DNA from: Pseudomonas siliginis
GTDB taxonomy: Bacteria; Pseudomonadota; Gammaproteobacteria; Pseudomonadales; Pseudomonadaceae
Length of the DNA: 64,000 nucleotides
Assembly (NCBI RefSeq): GCF_019145195.1
Contig: NZ_JAHSTW010000004.1
Coordinates: 310,001 to 374,000, forward strand
Direction of reading: 5' to 3'
In this document: one piece after another, positions 1-8,931 of the stretch
How the letters are laid out: each line of letters starts with the position of its first letter
How positions within the stretch are numbered: the stretch's first letter is position 1
Program-made: the position numbers and the translations under genes
The notes under the pieces: generated by a model
Databases searched by the model: none
The model's input: only the letters and a program-made list of their open reading frames with translations
What the model was told of the DNA's origin: nothing

Positions 1-723
1 ACTCTGCTCGCCACAGCATTCTCCTGGGCGCCCTATGTCGGCTGGATTGTCGAGATTCTCGCGTTGTATTGCGCCCTCGGCATGCGCAGCCTCGGCGAAC
101 ATGTCGCACCGGTCGCGGCTGCGTTGCGCGCCGATGATCTGGACGAGGCACGCAAGCGCGTCGGTTATCTGGTCAGCCGCCAGACCAATGAACTGGACAG
201 CAACGCCGTGGCCCGTGCCGCCACCGAATCGGTATTGGAGAACGGCAGCGATGCAGTGTTCGCTGCGCTGTTCTGGTTTGTCGTTGCCGGAGCGCCGGGC
301 GTGGTCCTGTATCGCTTGAGCAATACCCTCGATGCGATGTGGGGTTATCGCAACGAACGCTTCGAGCGTTTCGGCTGGGCGGCGGCGAAAATCGACGACG
401 TGTTGAACTATATTCCTGCGCGTCTGGTGGCGTTGACCTACGCGCTGCTCGGCAAAACCCGCCTCGCGCTCAAATGCTGGCGCACCCAGGCGCCGCAGTG
501 GGACAGCCCCAACGCCGGCCCGGTGATGGCGGCTGGTGCCGGTGCGCTGGGCGTCGAGTTGGGTGGCCCGGCGATCTATCACGGCGAACTGCATGAGCGC
601 CCGCAACTGGGCGAAGGTGCGCCGGCGGATGCCGATTCCATTGACCGTGGCTGGCAATTGGTCCAGCGCGGCGTATGGTTATGGCTGCTGATGCTTTGCT
701 TGGGGGCGGAATTTTATGCTTGA
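1..723 (+). CDS. cbiB: adenosylcobinamide-phosphate synthase CbiB (5' partial)
   Basis: This membrane enzyme joins cobyric acid to (R)-1-amino-2-propanol phosphate (or the amino alcohol) to make adenosylcobinamide phosphate. The frame is open from base 1, so the start and roughly the first quarter of the usual ~300-residue protein lie outside the window. The visible part has hydrophobic segments and CbiB-like blocks ([58 protein letters not shown] region, [16 protein letters not shown]). Its end overlaps the next cobalamin gene by eight bases, which supports an operon. Pseudomonas literature often calls this gene cobD. Confidence 0.93.
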   Translation, partial: TLLATAFSWAPYVGWIVEILALYCALGMRSLGEHVAPVAAALRADDLDEARKRVGYLVSRQTNELDSNAVARAATESVLENGSDAVFAALFWFVVAGAPGVVLYRLSNTLDAMWGYRNERFERFGWAAAKIDDVLNYIPARLVALTYALLGKTRLALKCWRTQAPQWDSPNAGPVMAAGAGALGVELGGPAIYHGELHERPQLGEGAPADADSIDRGWQLVQRGVWLWLLMLCLGAEFYA

Positions 724-1708
724 GCACGGTGGCCGGTTGCGCAAGGCTGCACTCGATTACGGGATTGCCGAGGCCGACTGGCTCGACCTGTCCAGCGGCC
801 TCGCGCCGTGGCCGTTCCCGATCCCGGAGATCCCGCTGCGCGCCTGGGCGCGCTTGCCGGAAACCGACGACGGTCTGGAACAGGCCGCCTGCGATTACTA
901 CGGCGCCGCGCAGGTGTTACCGGTGGCCGGCTCGCAAATGGCCATCCAGTTGCTGCCGCGTCTGCGCCGGGCCGGCAAGGTCGGCGTGTTGTCGCCGTGC
1001 TATGCCGAGCATGCCGAAGCCTGGCGGCGCAGCGGTTACATCGTCCGTGAAGTGCTCGAGCAGGAGGTCGAATTCTTTCTCGACAGTCTCGATGTGCTGG
1101 TGGTAGTCAATCCGAACAATCCGACCGGCCTCAGCCTGACCCCGGCACGCCTGCTCGACTGGCATGCGCGGCTGGCGCAACGCGGCGGCTGGCTGGTGGT
1201 CGATGAAGCGTTCATGGACAACACGCCGCAACTGAGCCTCGCGCCCTATGCGCATCAGGTCGGGCTGGTGGTGTTGCGTTCGTTCGGCAAGTTTTTCGGC
1301 CTGGCCGGGGTGCGCCTCGGTTTCGTTCTGGCCGAACGCAAGTTGCTCAAACTGCTCGCCGAACAGGTCGGGCCGTGGGCGGTGAGCGGGCCGACGCGGG
1401 TACTCGGTACGGCGTGCCTGCAAGACACCGAGGGCCATACCCGTCAGCGGATTCGCAGCGATGAAGCGAGCGAACGGCTGGCGGCGCTGCTGACCCGTTG
1501 CGGTTTTGCACCGCAGGGTGGCTGCGCGCTGTTTCAGTGGCTGATCACCGAGCACGCCGAAGCGCTGCACGAATTCCTCGCCCGGCGCGGCATCCTCCTG
1601 CGCCTGTTCAGCCACAACAGCAGTGTGCGTTTCGGCCTGCCGGCCGATGCCGCGCAAGAGCTGCGTCTCGAACAAGCTTTGCAAGCTTTCACCAAGGACC
1701 ACCCATGA
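716..1708 (+). CDS. cobD: threonine-phosphate decarboxylase (PLP enzyme of the cobalamin pathway)
   Basis: A 330-residue fold-type I aminotransferase-like protein that should decarboxylate L-threonine O-3-phosphate to the aminopropanol phosphate used by the enzyme just upstream. It has the small-domain start ([16 protein letters not shown]), the substrate-loop NPNNPTG motif, the VVDEAFMD strand, and the PLP lysine context [16 protein letters not shown]. Start ATG at 716 overlaps cbiB, and its TGA overlaps the cobQ ATG (ATGA). The gene is called cobC in Pseudomonas denitrificans nomenclature and cobD in Salmonella nomenclature, which I use here. Confidence 0.92.
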   Translation: MLEHGGRLRKAALDYGIAEADWLDLSSGLAPWPFPIPEIPLRAWARLPETDDGLEQAACDYYGAAQVLPVAGSQMAIQLLPRLRRAGKVGVLSPCYAEHAEAWRRSGYIVREVLEQEVEFFLDSLDVLVVVNPNNPTGLSLTPARLLDWHARLAQRGGWLVVDEAFMDNTPQLSLAPYAHQVGLVVLRSFGKFFGLAGVRLGFVLAERKLLKLLAEQVGPWAVSGPTRVLGTACLQDTEGHTRQRIRSDEASERLAALLTRCGFAPQGGCALFQWLITEHAEALHEFLARRGILLRLFSHNSSVRFGLPADAAQELRLEQALQAFTKDHP

Positions 1709-3156
1709 CCACTCTGATGGTGCAAGGCACCACGTCCGATGCCGGCAAAAGCACGCTGGTGACGGCGTTGTGCCGCTGGGCCACCCGCCAGGGCGTGGCG
1801 GTGGTGCCGTTCAAGCCGCAGAACATGGCGCTCAACAGCGCAGTCACCGCTGACGGCGGCGAGATCGGCCGCGCGCAGGCAGTGCAGGCGCAAGCGGCCT
1901 TTCTCGAACCCCACACCGACATGAACCCGGTGCTGCTCAAGCCCAACAGCGACACCGGCGCGCAGGTGATCATTCATGGCCGCGCGGTGACGACGATGAA
2001 CGCCGTCGCCTATCACGATTACAAGGCCATCGCGATGCAAGCGGTGCTCGCCTCGCACGAGCGACTCAGCGCTGCGTATCCGCTGGTAATGGTCGAAGGC
2101 GCCGGTTCGCCGGCGGAGATCAATCTGCGCGCCGGCGACATTGCCAACATGGGCTTTGCCGAGGCGGTGGATTGCCCGGTTTTGCTGATCGCCGACATCA
2201 ATCGCGGCGGCGTGTTTGCGCATTTGGTCGGTACCCTGGAATTGCTCTCGCCGAGCGAACAGGCGCGGGTCAAAGGCTTCATCATCAACCGCTTTCGCGG
2301 CGATATCGCCTTGTTGCAACCGGGCCTCGACTGGCTGGAGCAGCGCACTGGCAAACCGGTGGTCGGCGTGTTGCCGTACGTGATGGATCTGCACCTTGAA
2401 GCCGAGGACGGCATCGACCAACGCCAGACCGACAAGGCCGAGCAGGTGTTGAAAGTTGTGGTGCCGGTGCTGCCGCGCATCAGCAATCACACCGACTTTG
2501 ACCCGCTGCGTCTGCATCCGCAGGTGGATCTGCAATTTGTTGGCCCGGGCCAGGCAATTCCCGCCGCCGATCTGATCATCCTGCCGGGCTCGAAAAGCGT
2601 GCGCAGTGATCTGGCTTATCTGCGCGCCAATGGTTGGGACGCGGCAATCAATCGGCATCTGCGCTACGGCGGCAAGGTGCTGGGGATTTGCGGCGGTCTG
2701 CAGATGCTGGGTGAGCAGGTGCACGATCCGCTTGGGCTGGAAGGCGCTGCCGGCTCCAGCGCCGGTCTGGGGCTGCTGGCGTTCGAAACGCAACTCGAAG
2801 CCGAGAAGCAATTGCGCAACGTGCGCGGGCGGCTGGCGTTGGAAAACGCCGCAGTCAGCGGTTACGAAATACATGCTGGCGTAACCAGCGGGGCGGCGCT
2901 GGAAAACCCGGCGGTGCATCTGGACGACGGTCGATGCGATGGTGCGCAAAGTGCCGATGGCCAGGTGTTCGGCACCTATCTCCACGGCTTGTTCGAATCC
3001 CCCGAGGCGAGTGCGGCGTTGTTGCGCTGGGCGGGCTTGAGTGATGTGCAAGAGGTCGATTACCACGGCTTGCGCGAGCGGGATATCGAACGATTAGCGG
3101 ATCTGGTGGAGAAGCATCTGGATACCGATTTGTTGCGTCAGCTCTGTGGGATTTGA
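1705..3156 (+). CDS. cobQ: cobyric acid synthase CobQ
   Basis: A glutamine-dependent amidotransferase of about 483 residues that amidates adenosylcobyrinic acid a,c-diamide at positions b, d, e and g. The N-terminal ATPase domain opens with [18 protein letters not shown] (a P-loop variant typical of dethiobiotin-synthetase-like CobQ). The C-terminal class I glutaminase-like domain carries the nucleophile cysteine in [11 protein letters not shown] and a late histidine in [12 protein letters not shown] chose ATG 1705 over earlier in-frame codons because it begins the conserved N-terminus and forms an ATGA overlap with the preceding gene. A REP pair separates it from cobU. Confidence 0.96.
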   Translation: MTTLMVQGTTSDAGKSTLVTALCRWATRQGVAVVPFKPQNMALNSAVTADGGEIGRAQAVQAQAAFLEPHTDMNPVLLKPNSDTGAQVIIHGRAVTTMNAVAYHDYKAIAMQAVLASHERLSAAYPLVMVEGAGSPAEINLRAGDIANMGFAEAVDCPVLLIADINRGGVFAHLVGTLELLSPSEQARVKGFIINRFRGDIALLQPGLDWLEQRTGKPVVGVLPYVMDLHLEAEDGIDQRQTDKAEQVLKVVVPVLPRISNHTDFDPLRLHPQVDLQFVGPGQAIPAADLIILPGSKSVRSDLAYLRANGWDAAINRHLRYGGKVLGICGGLQMLGEQVHDPLGLEGAAGSSAGLGLLAFETQLEAEKQLRNVRGRLALENAAVSGYEIHAGVTSGAALENPAVHLDDGRCDGAQSADGQVFGTYLHGLFESPEASAALLRWAGLSDVQEVDYHGLRERDIERLADLVEKHLDTDLLRQLCGI

Positions 3157-3170
3157 GTTGTCCGGGCTGG

Positions 3171-3240
3171 CCTCTTCGCGAGCAGGCTCGCTCCCACAGG
3201 GAAATGCGATCAACGGTGGGAGCGAGCCTGCTCGCGAAGG
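3171..3240. repeat. REP pair (inverted, short spacer)
   Basis: Two inverted copies of the ~24-base REP (core GCGAGCAGGCTCGCTCCC), at about 3174-3197 and 3216-3239, separated by 18 bases. Together they can form a long hairpin. It sits inside the cobalamin operon between cobQ and cobU. Confidence 0.93.
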
Positions 3241-3276
3241 GGCCGGTTGTCTCACCACACATTTTTGGATGAACCC

Positions 3277-3798
3277 ATGCTCCAACTGATCCTCGGCGGC
3301 GCCCGCTCCGGCAAGAGTCGTCTAGCGGAAAAACTCGCCAGCGACAGCCATCTGGCGGTCACCTACATCGCCACCAGCCAACCGCTGGACGGCGAAATGA
3401 ATCAACGCGTCGCCCATCACCGCGCACGCCGCCCGGCGCAATGGGCGTTGATCGAAGAGCCACTGGAGCTGGCCCGCGTGCTGCGCGAATCCGCTGGCGC
3501 CGAGCGCTGCCTGCTGGTCGATTGCCTGACGCTGTGGCTGACCAATCTGCTGATGCTCGACGACGCCGAACGTCTCGCCGCCGAGCGTGAAGCCTTGCTC
3601 GATTGCCTGGCGTCGTTGCCGGGCGAAATCATTTTTGTCAGCAACGAGACCGGAATGGGTGTCGTGCCGCTGGGCGAATTGACCCGCCGCTATGTCGATG
3701 AAGCCGGTTGGCTGCATCAAGCTCTGGCCGAGCGCTGTCAGCGAGTTGTCCTGACCGTCGCCGGCCTGCCCCTGACTTTGAAAGGACCTGCGTTATGA
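3277..3798 (+). CDS. cobU: adenosylcobinamide kinase / adenosylcobinamide-phosphate guanylyltransferase
   Basis: A 173-residue bifunctional enzyme that phosphorylates adenosylcobinamide and then transfers GMP to make AdoCbi-GDP. It begins [18 protein letters not shown], whose GGARSGKS is the P-loop, followed by [15 protein letters not shown] and the [10 protein letters not shown] segment containing the histidine that is guanylylated in this family. [14 protein letters not shown] and [12 protein letters not shown] are further family blocks. An earlier in-frame TTG at 3247 exists, but ATG 3277 matches the family N-terminus. The TGA overlaps the cobT ATG. It is called cobP in P. denitrificans. 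Confidence 0.95.
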   Translation: MLQLILGGARSGKSRLAEKLASDSHLAVTYIATSQPLDGEMNQRVAHHRARRPAQWALIEEPLELARVLRESAGAERCLLVDCLTLWLTNLLMLDDAERLAAEREALLDCLASLPGEIIFVSNETGMGVVPLGELTRRYVDEAGWLHQALAERCQRVVLTVAGLPLTLKGPAL

Positions 3799-4850
3799 GC
3801 CCGACCTGGTGGCTGAACCCGTGCAAAACCGTGAACTCGGACATCATCGCGCAAGCGACCGAGCGCCAGCAGCAACTGACCAAACCGGCCGGTTCGCTGG
3901 GGCGCCTTGAATCGGTGGCCGTGCAACTGGCCGGTCTGCAAGGTCAGCTCAAGCCAACGCTGGATCAAGTCTGGATCGCGATTTTCGCTGGCGACCATGG
4001 CGTGGTAGCCGAGGGTGTATCGGCTTATCCGCAGGAAGTCACCGGGCAGATGCTGCTCAACTTTGTCAGCGGCGGCGCGGCGATCAGCGTGCTGGCGCGT
4101 CAGCTCGGCGCGCAGCTGGAAGTGGTCGATCTGGGCACGGTGAATCCGGCGCTGAATCTGCCCGGCGTGCGCCATCTGAACATCGGCGCGGGAACGGCGA
4201 ACTTCGCTCAGGGCGCAGCGATGACTCAGGCGCAGGGCGAATCGGCTTTGCAGGCCGGTCGCGACAGTGTCTTGCGCGCGAAAGCCGCCGGCACCCAGTT
4301 GTTCATCGGCGGCGAGATGGGCATCGGCAATACCACGGCGGCCAGTGCGCTGGCCTGTGCCTTGCTCGATTGCCCGGTGGCGCACCTGACCGGTCCCGGC
4401 ACCGGGCTGAATGCCGCTGGCGTCAGCCACAAGGCGCACGTCATCGAACGCGCTCTGGCGCTGCATGCCGCACAGCGTGGCGATGCCTTGCAGACGCTGT
4501 TCAATCTCGGCGGGTTCGAGGTTGCCGCGTTGGTCGGCGCTTATCTGGCCTGCGCGCAGGAAGGCATTGCGGTGCTGGTTGACGGCTTTATCTGCACGGT
4601 CGCCGCGCTGGTCGCAGTGCGCTTGAATCCGGCCTGTCGCGAGTGGCTGTTGTTCGGCCATCGCGGTGCCGAGCCGGGCCATCGTCATGTGCTGGAAACC
4701 TTGAGCGCCGAGCCGCTGCTCGAGCTCGGCCTGCGTCTGGGCGAGGGCAGTGGCGCAGCGTTGGCGGTGCCGTTGTTGCGTCTGGCCTGTGACCTGCACG
4801 GGCAAATGGCGACGTTCGCCGAAGCGGCTGTCGCGGATCGCCCGGCATGA
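3795..4850 (+). CDS. cobT: nicotinate-nucleotide--dimethylbenzimidazole phosphoribosyltransferase
   Basis: A 351-residue enzyme that activates the lower ligand by making alpha-ribazole phosphate from DMB and nicotinate mononucleotide. Family hallmarks visible are [54 protein letters not shown] and the C-terminal [17 protein letters not shown] with its catalytic glutamate. ATG 3795 overlaps the cobU stop, and the TGA overlaps the next ATG at 4847, so translation is likely coupled through cobU-cobT-cobC. It corresponds to cobU in P. denitrificans naming. Confidence 0.96.
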   Translation: MSPTWWLNPCKTVNSDIIAQATERQQQLTKPAGSLGRLESVAVQLAGLQGQLKPTLDQVWIAIFAGDHGVVAEGVSAYPQEVTGQMLLNFVSGGAAISVLARQLGAQLEVVDLGTVNPALNLPGVRHLNIGAGTANFAQGAAMTQAQGESALQAGRDSVLRAKAAGTQLFIGGEMGIGNTTAASALACALLDCPVAHLTGPGTGLNAAGVSHKAHVIERALALHAAQRGDALQTLFNLGGFEVAALVGAYLACAQEGIAVLVDGFICTVAALVAVRLNPACREWLLFGHRGAEPGHRHVLETLSAEPLLELGLRLGEGSGAALAVPLLRLACDLHGQMATFAEAAVADRPA

Positions 4851-5422
4851 GTCTGCGTCTGGATCTGCTGCGTCACGGCGAAACGGAACTCGGCGGCGGC
4901 TTGCGCGGCAGCCTCGACGATGCGCTGACCGCAAACGGCTGGACGCAGATGCGTGCTGCGGTGGTCGAAGGCGGGCCGTGGGATCGCATTGTCAGTTCGC
5001 CATTGCAGCGCTGCGCGCGCTTCGCCGCCGAACTCGGTGAGCAATTGAACCTGTCCGTGCATCTGGACAAGGATCTGCAAGAGCTGCATTTCGGCGCGTG
5101 GGAAGGGCAGAGCGCGGCGGCGTTGATGGAAACGGACGCCGAAGCGCTGGGGCTGTTCTGGGCTGATCCCTATGGCTTCACGCCACCGCAAGGCGAGCCG
5201 GTCAGCGCGTTTTCCTCACGGGTGTTGGCGGCGGTCGCGCGGTTGCAGGCGGCTTACGCCGGCGAACGGATTCTGTTGGTCAGCCACGGCGGGGTGATGC
5301 GCTTGTTGCTCGCGCAGGCACGAGGTCTGCCGCGTGAACAATTGCTCAATGTCGAAGTCGCCCACGGCGCGCTGTTTGCGCTGACGGTCGCGGCGAGCGG
5401 CGCGCTCAAGGAAGGTCACTGA
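4847..5422 (+). CDS. cobC: alpha-ribazole phosphatase-like histidine phosphatase
   Basis: A 191-residue histidine-phosphatase (phosphoglycerate-mutase-like) protein. The catalytic LLRHGETE motif is near residue 7, the [11 protein letters not shown] arginine block follows, and the second catalytic histidine is in [13 protein letters not shown]. From its position in the operon it should remove the 5'-phosphate from alpha-ribazole phosphate or from cobalamin phosphate. It overlaps cobT by ATGA and ends one base before the cobS start. Phosphatases of this fold are hard to tell apart by sequence, so the substrate rests mainly on context. Confidence 0.88.
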   Translation: MSLRLDLLRHGETELGGGLRGSLDDALTANGWTQMRAAVVEGGPWDRIVSSPLQRCARFAAELGEQLNLSVHLDKDLQELHFGAWEGQSAAALMETDAEALGLFWADPYGFTPPQGEPVSAFSSRVLAAVARLQAAYAGERILLVSHGGVMRLLLAQARGLPREQLLNVEVAHGALFALTVAASGALKEGH

Positions 5423-5423
5423 G

Positions 5424-6146
5424 ATGTTTCCGCTGTGGATCGCCTTGCAGTTTCTCAGCAGCCTGCCGATTCGCCTGCCGGGCATGCCTGAGCCGCAACA
5501 GCTTGGCCGTTCGCTGCTGTTTTATCCGCTGGTGGGATTGCTGTTCGGGTTGATCCTCTATGCGTTGAATCTGTTGTTGGCCAGCGCGCCGATGTTGCTG
5601 CATGCGGCGCTGTTGCTGACCGTGTGGGTATTGCTCAGCGGCGCGCTGCATCTCGATGGCCTGGCCGACAGCGCTGATGCCTGGCTCGGCGGTTTTGGTG
5701 ATCGTGAACGTACGCTGACGATCATGAAAGATCCGCGCAGCGGGCCGATCGCGGTCGTCACGCTGGTGCTGGTGTTGTTGCTGAAATTCGCCGCGCTGCT
5801 GGCGCTGATCGAGCAAGGGCATACCCTGGCGCTGATCATCGTTCCGGTGCTCGGGCGAGCGGCGCTGTTGGGGTTGTTTCTGACTACGCCTTATGTGCGT
5901 GCGGGCGGCTTGGGTCAGGCGCTGGCCGATCATCTGCCGCGCAAGGCCGGGTGGTGGGTGCTGGGGGTGAGTGCGCTGGGCTGCGTGTTGATCGCGGGTA
6001 TCGGCGCGGTGCTGATTTCGCTGGTCGGGTTTGTCTTGCTGCGGCGATTGATGATGCGGCGGTTGGGTGGGACTACCGGGGACACGGCGGGAGCGCTGCT
6101 GGAATTGCTGGAGATGGGGGTGTTGGTGGGGCTCGCTTTGATCTGA
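5424..6146 (+). CDS. cobS: adenosylcobinamide-GDP ribazoletransferase (cobalamin synthase)
   Basis: A 240-residue polytopic membrane enzyme that joins AdoCbi-GDP and alpha-ribazole (phosphate) in the last assembly step. The conserved acidic motif HLDGLADSADAWLGG and the following TLTIMKDPRSGPIAV segment are diagnostic, and the rest is mostly hydrophobic helices. It begins immediately after cobC and closes the operon. A REP pair follows. It is called cobV in P. denitrificans. Confidence 0.95.
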   Translation: MFPLWIALQFLSSLPIRLPGMPEPQQLGRSLLFYPLVGLLFGLILYALNLLLASAPMLLHAALLLTVWVLLSGALHLDGLADSADAWLGGFGDRERTLTIMKDPRSGPIAVVTLVLVLLLKFAALLALIEQGHTLALIIVPVLGRAALLGLFLTTPYVRAGGLGQALADHLPRKAGWWVLGVSALGCVLIAGIGAVLISLVGFVLLRRLMMRRLGGTTGDTAGALLELLEMGVLVGLALI

Positions 6147-6171
6147 AGGATTTGCGTAGATGATGCCGGCC

Positions 6172-6241
6172 CCTTCGCGAGCAGGCTCGCTCCCACCTTC
6201 GGAATGCAATCCCCTGTGGGAGCGAGCTTGCTCGCGAAGGC
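6172..6241. repeat. REP pair (inverted, short spacer)
   Basis: Inverted REP copies at about 6173-6196 and 6216-6239, about 19 bases apart, directly downstream of cobS, where they could act as a transcript-end hairpin. The right copy has a C-to-T change (AGCTTGCTCG). Confidence 0.92.
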
Positions 6242-6302
6242 GGCCTCACCGGCAGCAATGATGTTCAGAGTAAACTCATCTGTAACTTGATTTAACACAC
6301 TC

Positions 6303-6318
6303 GCGGGTATATACACGC
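6303..6318. promoter_or_regulatory. probable MarR operator (autoregulatory)
   Basis: GCGGGTATATACACGC lies four bases before the MarR start codon and overlaps a possible -10 (TATATA). It differs by one base from the perfect palindrome at 6748-6763 upstream of the MFS gene. That recurrence is why I read it as an operator. The repressor assignment is inferred from adjacency. Confidence 0.7.
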
Positions 6319-6321
6319 ATC

Positions 6322-6726
6322 ATGCTTCCTTCTCAGTGTTTGTGCACCAACCTGCGTCGCGCCGCGCGTGGCGTCAGCAGGCATTACGACGGCGCTCTCG
6401 ACGGCTTCGGGATCAACGTTGCCCAGTATTCTCTGCTGTGCAATCTGCAGCGGCTGGAGCAACCGAGCATTTCCGAACTGGCCGAGGCCATGGGCCTGGA
6501 TCGCAGCACCTTGGGGCGTAATTTGCGTGTGCTGGAGGGCGAAGGTCTGGTGGCGCTTGCCGAAGGCGAGGACATGCGCAACCGTATCGTGCGCCTCACC
6601 GAAACCGGCGTGCAGCGCTTGGCAGCAGCATTGCCGGCGTGGGAAGCGGCGCAACAGCGACTGATCGACCGTCTCGGTGCCGAGAAGCGCGAAACCTTGC
6701 TCAAACTGCTCGACGAACTGGCCTGA
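6322..6726 (+). CDS. MarR-family transcriptional regulator
   Basis: A 134-residue winged-helix regulator. The recognition region reads SISELAEAMGLDRSTLGRNLRVLEGEGLVAL, followed by the wing (AEGEDMRNRIVRLTETGVQRL) and a C-terminal dimerisation helix, as in MarR proteins of usual length. Near-identical palindromes sit just before this gene and just before the MFS gene that follows it, so it probably represses both itself and the transporter and responds to a small, probably aromatic or toxic, ligand. The ligand cannot be read from the sequence. Confidence 0.92.
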   Translation: MLPSQCLCTNLRRAARGVSRHYDGALDGFGINVAQYSLLCNLQRLEQPSISELAEAMGLDRSTLGRNLRVLEGEGLVALAEGEDMRNRIVRLTETGVQRLAAALPAWEAAQQRLIDRLGAEKRETLLKLLDELA

Positions 6727-6747
6727 CGGCGGTTTTTTCGCGCTCAA

Positions 6748-6763
6748 GCGGGTATATACCCGC
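6748..6763. promoter_or_regulatory. perfect 16-bp palindrome, probable MarR operator
   Basis: GCGGGTATATACCCGC is fully self-complementary. It lies between the MarR stop and the MFS start codon at 6779 and repeats the motif found before marR. Confidence 0.78.
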
Positions 6764-6778
6764 GACTGGAGAATAACA

Positions 6779-7987
6779 ATGACATCGATGTGGCGTACGT
6801 GCGGTTGGGTGTTGCTGGGGAGTGCGCTGATCCTGGCGGTGTCATTGGGCGTGCGCCACGGGTTCGGTCTGTTCCTGTCGCCGATGAGCGCGCAGTTCGG
6901 CTGGGGGCGCGAGGTGTTTGCCTTCGCCATCGCCCTGCAGAACCTGATCTGGGGCCTGGCGCAGCCGTTCACCGGCGCGCTGGCTGACCGCTTCGGCGCG
7001 GCGAAAGTGGTGCTGGTCGGTGGGATCCTCTACGCGGCGGGCCTGGTGTGCATGGGCCTGTCTGATTCGGCAGTGACTCTGTCACTGAGTGCCGGCCTGC
7101 TGATCGGTATCGGTCTTTCGGGCACTTCGTTTTCGGTCATTCTTGGTGTTGTGGGTCGCGCTGTGCCGCCAGAGAAACGCAGCATGGGCATGGGGATCGC
7201 CAGCGCCGCCGGTTCGTTCGGCCAGTTTGCGATGTTGCCGGGCACGCTCGGTTTGATCGGCTGGCTCGGCTGGTCGGCGGCGCTGTTGGTGTTGGGCCTG
7301 TTGGTGGCGATGATTGTGCCGCTGGTGAGCATGCTCAAGGACAAGCCGCTGCCGGTGCTTGGCCATGAACAGACTCTTTCCGAAGCGCTGCGTGAGGCGT
7401 GCTCGCACTCCGGTTTCTGGCTGCTGGCGTTCGGCTTTTTTGTCTGCGGGTTTCAGGTGGTGTTCATCGGTGTGCACTTGCCAGCGTATCTGGTCGATCA
7501 GCATCTGCCCGCCAGTGTCGGCACTACGGTGCTGGCGTTGATCGGATTGTTCAATATCTTCGGCACTTACACCGCCGGCTGGCTCGGTGGCCGCATGTCC
7601 AAACCGCGTCTGTTGACTGCGCTGTATCTGTTGCGCGCAGTGGTGATCGTGCTGTTCCTGTGGTTGCCGGTGACGACCACCACGGCGTATCTGTTCGGCA
7701 TGGCCATGGGCTTCCTGTGGCTGTCGACGGTGCCGTTGACCAACGGTACGGTGGCGACCTTGTTCGGCGTGCGCAATTTGTCCATGCTCGGTGGCATCGT
7801 CTTTCTGTTCCATCAGCTCGGCTCGTTCCTTGGCGGCTGGCTGGGCGGGGTGGTGTACGACCGAACCGGGAGTTATGACTTGATCTGGCAAGTGGCGGTT
7901 CTCTTGAGCCTGCTCGCGGCGGCGCTGAACTGGCCGGTGCGCGAGCGTCCGGTGGCGCGCCTGCAAGCTGCGACGAGTGCAGCATGA
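6779..7987 (+). CDS. MFS transporter
   Basis: A 402-residue major facilitator with 12 predicted membrane segments. The N-terminal half has GVRHGFGLFLSPMSAQFGWGREVFAFAIALQNLIWG and the loop motif GALADRFGAAKVVLVGG, which is the MFS motif A region. The start at 6779 follows GGAGAATAAC. It lies downstream of the MarR gene with a matching operator between them, so it is probably an inducible exporter or importer of the MarR ligand. It is followed without a gap by a 40-residue coupled ORF. The substrate is unknown. Confidence 0.9.
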   Translation: MTSMWRTCGWVLLGSALILAVSLGVRHGFGLFLSPMSAQFGWGREVFAFAIALQNLIWGLAQPFTGALADRFGAAKVVLVGGILYAAGLVCMGLSDSAVTLSLSAGLLIGIGLSGTSFSVILGVVGRAVPPEKRSMGMGIASAAGSFGQFAMLPGTLGLIGWLGWSAALLVLGLLVAMIVPLVSMLKDKPLPVLGHEQTLSEALREACSHSGFWLLAFGFFVCGFQVVFIGVHLPAYLVDQHLPASVGTTVLALIGLFNIFGTYTAGWLGGRMSKPRLLTALYLLRAVVIVLFLWLPVTTTTAYLFGMAMGFLWLSTVPLTNGTVATLFGVRNLSMLGGIVFLFHQLGSFLGGWLGGVVYDRTGSYDLIWQVAVLLSLLAAALNWPVRERPVARLQAATSAA

Positions 7988-8106
7988 GCCGGATCTTCAC
8001 GCGATTCGCCGTGACCGCACTGGCTGCTGCGCTGTTGGCGCTGGTGTGGTGGGGCTGGCAACGCGGCGGTCTGGCGCTGATGCAGTTGGGCATGAGCATT
8101 TGCTAG
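7984..8106 (+). CDS. 40-residue single-pass membrane peptide coupled to the MFS gene
   Basis: ATG 7984 overlaps the MFS stop (ATGA). The product starts MSRIFTRFAVTALAAALLAL and continues VWWGWQRGG to a stop at 8106. It has basic residues followed by one hydrophobic helix, as in a small inner-membrane protein. The overlap with the transporter and the typical start context favour a real gene. It might be a small partner of the transporter, but no family is recognised. Confidence 0.6.
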   Translation: MSRIFTRFAVTALAAALLALVWWGWQRGGLALMQLGMSIC

Positions 8107-8160
8107 ATGGCAGCGTGGCGAGTAACGTCGAAGCCTGATGACTGCCCAAGGAAATTCGAC

Positions 8161-8721
8161 ATGTTGATGCGCTGGTGTGCTGTTCCCGCGTTGCTGATGG
8201 CGTTGACTGGCCTGGCCCAGGCCGCCGATTGTCCTGAGCTGCTGCAAGGCTCGCTGCCCAAGTTGCGCGCCAAGGAATCCATCGATCTGTGCAAGCAGTA
8301 CGCCGACAAACCGCTGGTGGTGGTCAATACCGCCAGCTTCTGCGGTTTCGCCCCGCAGTTCGAAGGTCTTGAGGCGCTCAACAAGCGCTATAAGGATCAG
8401 GGGCTGGAAATGCTCGGCGTGCCGTCGAATGACTTCAAGCAGGAGTCCAAGGACAGCGCGGAAACCGCCAAGGTCTGCTACGCCAATTATGGCGTGACCT
8501 TCAACATGACCGAGCCGCAGAAGGTTCGCGGCGACGACGCCACGCATCTGTTCCAGGTGCTGGCCGCGCAGAGCAATGCGCCGAAGTGGAATTTCTACAA
8601 GTATGTGGTCGACCGGCGGGGCAAGGTCGTGGCGAGTTTTTCCAGTTTGACCAAACCGGATGATCCGGAATTTATTGCGGCGATCGAAAAGGCCATTGCC
8701 TCCAAGCCGCTTAAGCCCTGA
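8161..8721 (+). CDS. exported glutathione peroxidase-like thiol peroxidase
   Basis: A 186-residue protein with a signal peptide ([21 protein letters not shown], cleavage after AQA) and a glutathione-peroxidase fold. The peroxidatic cysteine is in [17 protein letters not shown] (about residue 61), the glutamine region is [12 protein letters not shown], and the tryptophan motif is [17 protein letters not shown] cysteine variant normally uses thioredoxin rather than glutathione. The signal peptide places it in the periplasm, where it would reduce peroxides. The start at ATG 8161 has AAGGAAA upstream. A REP pair and a bidirectional terminator follow. Confidence 0.9.
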   Translation: MLMRWCAVPALLMALTGLAQAADCPELLQGSLPKLRAKESIDLCKQYADKPLVVVNTASFCGFAPQFEGLEALNKRYKDQGLEMLGVPSNDFKQESKDSAETAKVCYANYGVTFNMTEPQKVRGDDATHLFQVLAAQSNAPKWNFYKYVVDRRGKVVASFSSLTKPDDPEFIAAIEKAIASKPLKP

Positions 8722-8735
8722 TTCATGCTGTTCCC

Positions 8736-8822
8736 TGTGGGAGCGAGCCTGCTCGCGAAGCGGTGTGTCAGTCAGCAAATCAACATCTGACATACCGCCT
8801 TCGCGAGCAGGCTCGCTCCCAC
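8736..8822. repeat. REP pair (inverted, long spacer)
   Basis: REP copies at about 8736-8760 and 8799-8822 in the outward arrangement (GTGGGAGC first). The 38-base spacer begins CGGTGTGTCAG and ends CTGACATACCGC, itself partly palindromic. Confidence 0.92.
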
Positions 8823-8862
8823 AATGGTGATTTTGTCGTTCCAGTGAAAAATTGCAGACATG

Positions 8863-8899
8863 AAAAAGCCCCGCCTCTGTAAAGAGAGCGGGGCTTTTT
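8863..8899. terminator. bidirectional rho-independent terminator
   Basis: AAAAAGCCCCGC and GCGGGGCTTTTT flank a short loop, so each strand has a GC stem followed by a T-run. It serves the peroxidase gene on the plus strand and the convergent porin gene on the minus strand. Confidence 0.9.
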
Positions 8900-8931
8900 C
8901 GTGGGCGAGGGGTTAGCCTCGCCACGGTGCA

